Position numbers and translations under genes: made by a program
Source: Hymenopus coronatus
Taxonomy: Eukaryota; Arthropoda; Insecta; Mantodea; Hymenopodidae
DNA: 64,000 bases
Direction of reading: 5' to 3'
Assembly: GCA_030762935.1 (NCBI GenBank)
Contig: CM060883.1
Coordinates: 94,904,501 to 94,968,500, forward strand
The notes under the pieces: model-generated
Database searches by the model: none
What the model was told of the DNA's origin: nothing
The model's input: the letters and a program-made list of their open reading frames with translations, nothing else
In this document: positions 55,601-64,000 of the stretch, piece by piece
How positions within the stretch are numbered: the first letter of the stretch is position 1
How the letters are laid out: every line of letters begins with the position of its first letter

Positions 55601-56950
55601 TTACACACAGACACCCACAGTTACACACAGACACACACAGTGACATATAAACCTACACAGTTACATACAGACACACACAGTTACATACAGACACACTCAG
55701 CTGCACAGAGTTACACACAGACACACACAGTTACATACAGATAGACACAGAGCTACACACACAGTTACATACAGACACACACAGCTACACACAGTCACAC
55801 ACAGATTCATACAGACACACTCAGATACACACAGACACACACAGTTACACACAGACACACACAGTTACAGACAGACACACACAGACACACACAGTTACAC
55901 ACAGACACACACAGATACATACAGACACACACAGCTACACACAGACACACACAGCTATACACAGACACACACAGTTACATACAGACCCACACAGTTACAC
56001 ACAGACACACACAGTTACACACAGACACACACAGTTACACACAGACACACACAGCTACACACAGACACACACAGTTACATACAGACACACACAGTTACAT
56101 ACAGACACACACAGCTATACACAGACACACGCAGTTACATACAGACACACACAGTTACACACAGACACACACAGTTACATACAGACACACACAGCTACAC
56201 ACAGACACACACAGCTATACACAGACACACACAGTTACACACAGACACACACAGCTACACACAGACACACACAGCTATACACAGACACACACAGTTACAT
56301 ACAGACACACACAGTTACACACAGACACACACAGCTACACACAGACACCCACAGTTACATACAGATACACACACAGCTATTCACAGACACACACAGATAC
56401 ACACAGTTACATACAGACCCACACAGACACACACAGCTACACACAGTTACATACAGTTACACACAGATACACACAGTTACATACAGACACACACAGCTAC
56501 ACACAGATACACACAGTTACATACAGACACACACAGCTACACACAGGCACACACAGCTACACACAGACACACACAGTTACATACAGACACACACAGTTAC
56601 ACACAGACCCACACAGTTACACACAGACACACACAGTTACACACAGACACACACAGTTACACACAGACACACACAGCTACATACAGACACACACAGTTAC
56701 ACACAGACAGACCCAGATACACACAGACACACACAGTTACATACAGACACACACAGATACACACAGACACACACAGTTACATACAGACACACACAGTTAC
56801 ATACAGACACACACAGCTGCACACAGACACACACAGCTACACACAGACACACACACACAGTTACATACAGACACACACAGCTACACGCAGACACCCACAG
56901 TTACATACAGATTCACACACAGCTATTCACAGACACTCACTGTTACATAC
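55600..56950 (+). repeat. A/C array subdomain 8: most homogeneous 20-bp zone
   Basis: Almost perfect steps of CACAGTTACACACAGACACA, CACAGCTACACACAGACACA and CACAGCTATACACAGACACA. Runs of several units are identical over hundreds of bases (for example 55980-56360), pointing to very recent homogenisation or possible assembly collapse. Confidence 0.85.
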
Positions 56951-58217
56951 AGAGACACACACAGCTACACAGAAATACACACCTTTACACACAGACACAC
57001 ACAGCCACACACAGTTATACGCAGACACACACAGCTACACACAGACTCATACAGTTACATACAGATACACACGCAGTTACACACAGACACACACAGATAC
57101 ACACAAACACTTACAGTTTCATACAGATACACACACATTTGCACACAAACACACACAGTTACACACAGACACATACAGGTACACACATACAGATTTATAC
57201 AGATACCTACACAGTTACACATGGACATTTTCAGATACACACACAGTTACATGCCGCCTTACAAAGATACATACATATACTCACATAGTTACACACGGAC
57301 AAATACAGATACACACACAGAATACATACAGGTACACATTCACACATATACAGATACGTACACAAATATTCAAAGACGTATACAGGTACACAAACAGACA
57401 CACACAGACACCTAAAGATGCATATACAGATCACAAAAACACATACAGATACATTAACAGACAGATACAGCTACACACACAGACACACATAGAAACTTTC
57501 AGATTTACACAGATATTCACGAATACACATACACACAGATACACAAAGACACATGCAGATATACACAGATACACAAAACCTCACAGATACACACATGCAC
57601 ATACAGACACACACAGATACACACAGATATCCACAGACACATACAGTCACGTACAAAAGCACACAGATACATAGATACCCACACAGACACACACTGATAC
57701 ATACAGATACACACAAAGGCACACACAGACACAAACAGATACACACACAAACACATACAGACATCCTCAGTTACGCCTAGATACACACAGATACACATAG
57801 TCACACACAGACACACACAGATATACACAGGCACATACAGGTACACACAGACACTCAGATATACATACAGACACACACAGATACTCATAGATAGACACAA
57901 AGACACACACAGATACACACAGACACATACAGACACACACAGATACACACAGGCACACACAGTTACAAACAGACACACACAGATACACACACAAATACAC
58001 ACACAGATATACACAGACACACACAGACACATACAGACACAGACACACACAGATACACACAGATACACATACAGACACACACAGATACACACAGACACAG
58101 ACAGACACGCATACACACGCACAGACACACATATACACACATACACACACGCACCCACATACTGACTAACACGCACACACTTGCACTTACATACAGACAC
58201 AAAGGCACACACGGACC
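56950..58217 (+). repeat. A/C array subdomain 9: simple 10-bp modules at the right edge
   Basis: Returns to CACACAGATA and CACACAGACA modules with few GTTAC or GCTAC, resembling subdomain 1 at the left edge. It ends ACACACGGACCTG, joining the right half of element X. Confidence 0.8.
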
Positions 58218-58371
58218 TGTTTCCAAAAATGCTTTTTCTGGATTTAGTGGGACCCAAAACATGTATTTCCGGTAAAATCTCAGTAGCGTAATTTTGGGAG
58301 CCTTAGAGTAGCTTCTCTATACACTATGTACATAGTATGTGTAGGGAAAGTAAAAATGTATATAACATAAA
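58218..58371 (+). repeat. Dispersed element X, copy 4, right half
   Basis: TTTCCAAAAATGCTTTTTCT, GGGACCCAAAACATGTATTT, CCGGTAAAATCTCAGTAGCG, TACACTATGTACATAGTATG. It matches the right part of X copies 1, 3, 5 and 6. With 36150-36705 it makes one X copy split by the A/C array. Confidence 0.8.
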
Positions 58372-58917
58372 TTGTGTGTTTTACATGCACTACATTTATT
58401 TGTGTGGTAAGTTTTTGTCCATTTCTTTCGGTTTAGCAGTTATACAAAATTCAGTAAAATCCATCCAGATTAAAGTAATCATTGAGAGGCTGTTTCCGAG
58501 AAAATTCAAGATATAGTTTTATTTGTCAGAAAAACATGTTTAATATACAATATTTTAATCAAAAGCTTTAGACCCATTTTTAAGAAAATGAAAATTTTTG
58601 AAAAATGTTCCATGTAAAGTATGTTTGAGGTGGGAGGATTTTGTTGAAAATCTTCGCGTCGCATCCTTGGAAGATTTCAAACTTACTTACAAGTTTGGTA
58701 TATAACGGTCTTTTCGTTTTTTAGATGTGCTGTCCACACAGGCACACACACACATACACACACGCACATTTCTCCAAAAATGTTTTTTTTTTTTTTTTTT
58801 GGTTTCGGGGGGGACCCAAAACATGTATTTCCGGTGAAATCTCGGTGTCGAATTTTGGGTGCAATTTAACACCTTCTGTGTACACTATGTACATATTACG
58901 TGCAGAGAAAGTAAAAT
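58372..58917 (+). repeat. Dispersed element X, copy 5 (left-truncated)
   Basis: Begins near ACATTTATTTGTGTGGTAAG, then GTTTTTGTCCATTTCTTTCG, GAGAAAATTCAAGATATAG, CCATGTAAAGTATGTTTGAG, TCTTCGCGTCGCATCCTTGG, ACAAGTTTGGTATATAACGG, a short CA tract (58740-58766), 18 T (58783-58800), CCCAAAACATGTATTTCCGG and ACACTATGTACATATTACGT. It shows the undisturbed arrangement around the CA tract and is the best reference for copy 4. Confidence 0.85.
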
Positions 58918-59730
58918 TTTTCTTACAATATATTTATTTTTCCCTATATTTCACGCTTATCAAATTATCCATTATCAGAGATGCCTTTATTATCTATTAT
59001 TATTACTTTCCTTACACAAGACGAATAAGGTAATGCAGCAAGCTAAAGTGATGGTCAAATGTTTTAAAAACCAGTCATTATCTGATGGATTTTAAATTCT
59101 GTTCTCTTTGTTTGACTTGAAGAAAGAAAAACGATAATCGACTCCCTTTTAAGAAACGTTTTAAGTGTTGCAAAATTGAAACCAGTATCAAGGTATATCT
59201 CAGAGATGGTCAATTCTACACAAAACATATATTTGGCATAAAATTCATGTTTTAAGGAGATATATGGTTTGTGTGTGTGCAGTAAATTTTGATTTCTCTC
59301 TTAGGGTTTACTACTTATGCAAAAGTCATCCAGAGGGAAGAGTGGTTCAGAGGCAAATCCCAGAAAATTCAAGATATACGTTTTATTTACGTTGAAAATA
59401 TTTTAAACATACCACATTTACTCAAACTCATTAAATCCGTTTTTGAGAAAATCGCAATATTTTTTCAATGTTGGGTAGTTTACGGCAGGGGTGAGGATTT
59501 CCTTGAAAGTGTTTGTCACATCCTTAAAAGATACTGAACTTAAATACCAAGTTACATATCTTACGAACTCTTCCTTTAAAGTTATGCTATTCTCAGACTG
59601 ACACGCACAGCCGCGCGCGGACCTTTTTCTAACATGCTTTTTCTATCATAGGACCTTAAAATATACATTATCAATGGAATCTAAAATCGAACTTTTGTAA
59701 ATGAGGTTAAGTCTTAGAGTAAAATTACAG
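58918..59730 (+). repeat. Dispersed element X, copy 6
   Basis: TTTCCTTACACAAGACGAAT (59008), GCTAAAGTGATGGTCAAATG, GTAAATTTTGATTTCTCTCT, GAGGCAAATCCCAGAAAATT, CTTAAAAGATACTGAACTTA, a much reduced GACACGCACAGCCGCGCGCG at the CA position (59600-59619), and AACATGCTTTTTCTATCATA. It follows copy 5 in the same orientation. Confidence 0.75.
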
Positions 59731-59734
59731 TTTG

Positions 59735-59877
59735 TTCATGAGTATGACGAGATGTATTTTCTACGAACGGAAATACTATATTCCTACTTTTGTAAGTGTG
59801 AGAAAAATATTTGGTATTCACATGACTTACTATACCTCTTCGGCAACAAATGAGTACAGCATTTATTCTTCACTAGG
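59735..59877 (+). repeat. Dispersed element X, copy 7, left end only
   Basis: TTTTGTAAGTGTGAG, TATTCACATGACTTACTATA, CCTCTTCGGCAACAAATGAG, CATTTATTCTTCACTAGG. It matches copy 4 at 36160-36290. The similarity to X stops here, and the 42-bp satellite starts within about 50 bp. TTCGGCAACAAA is closer to the 101-bp satellite (TTCGGTAAACAAA) than copy 4 is. Confidence 0.65.
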
Positions 59878-60459
59878 ACACTCCACATAATGCAACACTA
59901 TGCTACACAAATAAGAGTCACTGTCCTAACATGCGTCACAAACTAGTTTGACCTCTAACTCAGTGTCCTAGCATGCGTCACACACCAGACTGACTTCTAA
60001 CTCAGTGTCCTAGCATGCGTCACACACTAGACTGACTTCTAACTCAGTGTCCTAGCATGCGTCACACACTAATCTGACTTCTAACTCAGTGTCCTAGCAT
60101 GCGTCACAAACTAGACTGACTTCTAACTCAGTGTCCTATCATGCGTCACACACTAGACTGACCTCTAACTCAGTGTCCTAGCATGCGTCACGAACTAGAC
60201 TGACTTTTGACTCAGTGTCCAAGCATGCGTCACACACAAGACCGACCTCTAACTCAGTGACCTAGCATGCGTCACAAACTAGACTGACTTCTAACTCAGT
60301 GACCTAGCATGCGTCACACACTAGACTGACTTCTAACTCAGTGTCCTAGCATGCGTCACAAACTAGACTGACTTCTAACTAAGAGTCCTAGCCTGCGTCA
60401 CACACTAGACTGACTTCTAACTCAGTGTCCTAGCATGTGTCACAAACTAGACTGACTTC

Positions 60460-60970
60460 TAATTCAGTGTCCTAGCTTGCGTCACACACTAGACTGACCT
60501 CTAACTCAGTGTCCAAGCATGCGTCACAAACTAAACTGACCTCTAACTCAGTATTCAAGCATTCGTCACACACTAGACTGACTTCTAATTCAGTGTCCTA
60601 GCATGCGTCACAAACTAGACTGACTTCTAACTCAGTGTCCTAGCATGCGCCGCACACTAGACTAACCTCTAACTCAGTGTCCAAGCATGCGTCACACACT
60701 AGACTGACCTCTAACTCAGTGTCCAAGCATGCGTCACACACTAGATTGACCTCTAACTCAGTGTCCAAGACTGCGTCACACACTGGACTGACCTTTAACT
60801 CAGTGTCCAAGCATTCGTCTCACACTAGACTGACTTCTAACTCAGTGAACTAGCATGCGTCACACACTAGACTGATTTCTAGCTCAGTGTCCTAGCATGT
60901 GTCACACACTAGACTGACTTCTAACTCAGTGTCCTAGCATTCGTCACACACTAGACTTCTAAGTCAGTGT
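60460..60970 (+). repeat. Higher-order segment of the 42-bp satellite, first copy
   Basis: The ordered variants CTAGCTTGCGTCAC (60472), CAAACTAAACTGACC, ATGCGCCGCACACTAG (60645), CCAAGACTGCGTCAC and CACACTGGACTGACC recur 2,726 bp downstream (63198 onward) and in part again about 624 bp after that (63822 onward). Confidence 0.85.
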
Positions 60971-61544
60971 CCTAGCATGCGTCACACACGAGATTGACTT
61001 CTAACTCAGTGTCCTAGCATGAGTCACACACTAGACTGAACTCTAACTCAGTGTCCTAGCATGCGTCTCACATTAGACTCACTTCTAACTCAGTGTCCTA
61101 GCATGCGTCACACACTAGACTGACTTCTAGCTCAGTGTCCTAGCATGCGTCACAAACTAGACTGACCTCTAACTCATTGTCCAAGCATGCGTCACAAACT
61201 AGACTGACCTCTAGCTCAGTGTCCTAGCATGCGTCACACACTAGACTGACTTCTAACTCAGTGTCCTAGCATGTGTCACAAACTAGACTGACTTCTAACT
61301 CAGTGTCCTAGCATGCGTCACACACTAGACTGACTTCTAACACAGTGTCCTAGCATGACTGACACACTAATCTGACTTCTAACTCAGTGTCCTAGCCTGC
61401 ATCACACACTAGACTGACCTCTAACTCAGTGTCCTAGCATGCGTCACACACTAGACTGACTTCTAACTCAGTGTCCTAGCATGACTGACACACTAATCTG
61501 ACTTCTAACTCAGTTTCCTAGCATGCGTCACAAACTAGACTGAC

Positions 61545-63075
61545 CTCTAACTCAGTGCACTAGCATGCGTCTCACACTAGACTGAGTTCTAACTCAGTGT
61601 CCTAGCATGTGTCACACACTAGACTGACTTTTAACTCAGTATCCTAGCATGCGTCACACACTAGACTGACTTCTAACTCAGTGTCCTAGCATGCGTCACA
61701 CACTAGACTGACCTCTAACTCACTGCCTTGGCATGCGCCACAGACTAGACTGACTTCTAACTCAGTGTCCTAGCATGCGTCACACACTAGACTGACCTCT
61801 AACTCAGTGTCCTAGCATGCGTCACACACTAGACTGACTTCTAACTCAGTGTCCTGGCATGCGTCACACACTAGACTGACATTTAACTCAGTGTCCTAGC
61901 ATGCGTCACACACTAGACTGACTTCTAACTCAGTGTCCTGGCATGCGTCACACACTAGACTGACATTTAACTCAGTGTCCTAGCATGCGTCACACACTAG
62001 ACTGACTTCTAACTCAGTGTCCAAGCTTTCGTCTCACACTAGACTGACTTCTAACTCAGTAACCTAGAATACGTCACACACTAGACAGGCTTCGAACTCA
62101 GTGTCCTAGCATGCGTCACACACTAGACTGATTTCTAACTCAGTGTCCGAGCATGCGTCACACACTAGACCGACTTCTAACTCAGTGTCGAAGCATGCGT
62201 CACACACTAGACTGACCTCTAACTCAGTGTCCTAGCATGCGTCACACACTAGACTGATCTCTAACTCAGTATCTAAGCATGCGTCACACACTAGACTGAC
62301 GTCTAAATCAGTGTCCTAGCATGCGTCACAAACTAGACTCACTTCTAACTCAGTGTCCTAGCATGCGTCACACACTAGACTGACCTCTAACTGAGTGCAC
62401 TAGCATGCGTCTCACACTAGACTGACTTCTAACTCAGTGTCCTAGCATGTGTCACACACTAGACTGACTTTTAACTCAGTATCCTAGCATGCGTCACACA
62501 CTAGACTGACTTCTAACTCAGTGTCCTAGCATGCGTCACACACTAGACTGACCTCTAACTCAGTGCCTTGGCATGCGCCACAGACTAGACTGACTTCTAA
62601 CTCAGTGTCCTACCATGCGTCACACACTAGACTGACGTCTAACTCAGTGTCCTAGCATGACTGACACACTAATCTGACTTCTAACTCAGTGTCCTAGCAT
62701 GCGTCACACACAAGACTGACCTCTAACTCAGTGTCCTAGCATGCGTCACACACTAGACTGACTTCTAACTCAGTGTCCTAGCATGACTGACACACTAATC
62801 TGACTTCTAACTCAGTGTCCTAGCATGCGTCACAAACTAGACTGACCTCTAACTCAGTGCACTAGCATGCGTCTCACACTAGCCTGACTTCTAACTCAGT
62901 GTCCTAGCATGTGTCACACACTAGACTGACTTTTAACTCAGTATCCTAGCATGCGTCACACACTAGACTGACTTCTAACTCAGTGTCCTAGAATGCGTCA
63001 CACACTAGACTGACCTCTAACTCACTGCCTTGGCATGCGCCACAGACTAGACTGACTTCTAACTCAGTGTCCTAG
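61545..63075 (+). repeat. Higher-order segment of the 42-bp satellite with three copies of a variant run
   Basis: The marker CCTTGGCATGCGCCACAGAC occurs at 61726, 62566 and 63028, spaced 840 (20 units) and 462 (11 units). Each is preceded by CACTAGCATGCGTCTCACAC and CTGACTTTTAACTCAGTATC in the same order. Confidence 0.85.
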
Positions 63076-63179
63076 CATACGTCACACACTAGACTGACCT
63101 CTAACTCAGTGTCCTAGCATGCGTCACAAACTAGACTAACTTCTAACTCAGTGTCCTAGCATGCGTCACACACTAGACT

Positions 63180-64000
63180 GACTTCTAATTCAGTGTCCTA
63201 GCTTGCGTCACCCACTAGACTGACCTCTAACTCAGTGTCCAAGCATGCGTCACAAACTAAACTGACCTCTAACTCAGTATCCAAGCATTCGTCACACACT
63301 AGACTGACTTCTAATTCAGTGTCCTAGCATGCGTCACAAACTAGACTGACTTCTAACTCAGTGTCCTAGCATGCGCCGCACACTAGACTAACCTCTAACT
63401 CAGTGTCCAAGCATGCGTCACACACTAGACTGACCTCTAACTCAGTGTCCAAGCATGCGTCACACACTAGATTGACCTCTAACTCAGTGTCCAAGACTGC
63501 GTCACACACTGGACTGACCTTTAACTCAGTGTCCAAGCATTCGTCTCACACTAGACTGACTTCTAACTCAGTGAACTAGCATGCGTCACACACTAGACTG
63601 ACTTCTAACTCAGTGTCCTAGCATGTGTCACACACTAGACTGACTTCTAACTCAGTGTCCTAGCATTCGTCACACACTAGACTTCTAAGTCAGTGTCCTA
63701 GCATGCGTCACACACGAGACTGACTTCTAACTCAGTGTCCTAGCATGAGTCACACACTAGACTGACCTCTAACTCAGTGTCCTAGCATGCGTCACACACT
63801 ACTGACTTCTAATTCAGTGTCCTAGCTTGCGTCACCCACTAGACTGACCTCTAACTCAGTGTCCAAGCATGCGTCACAAACTAAACTGACCTCTAACTCA
63901 GTATCCAAGCATTCGTCACACACTAGACTGACTTCTAATTCAGTGTCCTAGCATGCGTCACAAACTAGACTGACTTCTAACTCAGTGTCCTAGCATGCGC
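63180..64000 (+). repeat. Higher-order segment of the 42-bp satellite, second and partial third copies
   Basis: Repeats the variant order of 60460-60970. It carries GTCACCCACTAG in place of GTCACACACTAG at both 63205 and 63831, so the third copy was made from the second. Confidence 0.85.

Larger units (their letters stand above)
36706..58217 (+). repeat. 21.5-kb A/C-rich array of 10-bp and 20-bp units
   Basis: Continuous low-complexity array on 10-bp modules such as CACACAGATA, CACACAGTTA, CATACAGATA, CACACAGCTA and CACTGTTACA, usually paired into 20-bp units. The plus strand is very rich in A and C. Long open frames (up to about 270 codons, Cys/Val/Tyr/Leu on the minus strand, Thr/His/Tyr on the plus strand) exist because the modules lack stop codons. 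They have no start context, domain or composition typical of genes. Flanks are the left half (to 36705) and right half (from 58218) of one element X copy, so the array occupies the place of the short CA tract in sibling copies. Confidence 0.95.
59925..64000 (+). repeat. 42-bp satellite array (about 97 units, continues past the window)
   Basis: Unit landmarks: CTAGCATGCGTCACACACTA, GACTGACTTCTAACTCAGTG, then TC. Period 42 bp, all in one orientation. Common variants are CCAAGCATGCG, CTAGCATGACTGACACACTA, CTGACCTCTAACTC and GTCACAAACTAG. A few units lack 3-4 bp (CACTAGACTTCTAAGTC). All six frames of the consensus contain a stop codon, so no open frames arise although 42 is divisible by three. 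Confidence 0.97.

Noticed and set aside
36619..58262. Long Cys/Val/Tyr-rich minus-strand frames (up to about 270 codons) and Thr/His/Tyr-rich plus-strand frames
   Set aside because: They are generated by A/C-rich modules lacking stop codons, overlap each other in several frames, and end wherever a variant module creates a stop. They are not genes for Cys-rich or silk-like proteins.
58725..59537. Open frames of 78-102 codons in the right-hand X copies
   Set aside because: They are not conserved between X copies, show no domain, and are disrupted in sister copies.
1..64000. CRISPR-like arrays of regular repeats
   Set aside because: There are no unique spacers between constant repeats. Whole units vary together as in satellites, and the setting is eukaryotic.
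36706..64000. Telomeric repeats
   Set aside because: No runs of TTAGG/CCTAA or TTAGGG were seen. The A/C modules are CA/GATA/GTTA based.

Overview
The window looks like repeat-dominated nuclear DNA from an arthropod, most likely an insect. The evidence is one intact exon of an ionotropic-receptor (IR) chemosensory gene with clean GT/AG splice sites, decayed Tc1/mariner-superfamily transposons of insect type, a tRNA-like SINE head, and more than 53 kb of tandem arrays. There are no bacterial operons. An insect with large IR and mariner families, such as a cockroach, termite or stick insect, would fit, but the species cannot be read from the sequence. Layout: (1) 1-28050, an AT-rich satellite of about 101 bp, all in one orientation, with a 6,997-bp higher-order block present twice in tandem and a third time about 19.8 kb away. 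(2) 28051-36705, the only low-copy stretch: copies of an unclassified dispersed repeat (here called element X), a 4-copy 102-bp repeat, a Tc1 relic, three mariner-derived foldback elements, a relic with a DUF4817-type transposase, and the IR exon (32305-32847, minus strand). (3) 36706-58217, a 21.5-kb A/C-rich array built on 10-bp and 20-bp units. (4) 58218-59877, further copies of element X in tandem. (5) 59925-64000, a 42-bp satellite running off the window. The main result is that the arrays and element X appear linked. Element X carries a short (CA)n tract, and the 21.5-kb array sits where that tract should be, with the two halves of one X copy on either side. An upstream X segment of about 95 bp (about 36213-36303) resembles one unit of the 101-bp satellite, and the satellite's right end continues into X sequence at 28050. 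The 42-bp array begins inside another X copy, close to the equivalent place. Element X therefore looks like a mobile sequence whose internal segments repeatedly expand in place into large arrays. This rests on alignment by eye and needs computed alignments. Apart from the IR exon nothing looks like a functional gene. The many open frames in the arrays (His/Asp/Tyr-rich in the satellite, Cys/Val/Tyr- or Thr/His/Tyr-rich in the A/C array) follow from repeats that lack stop codons, and are not annotated as genes.
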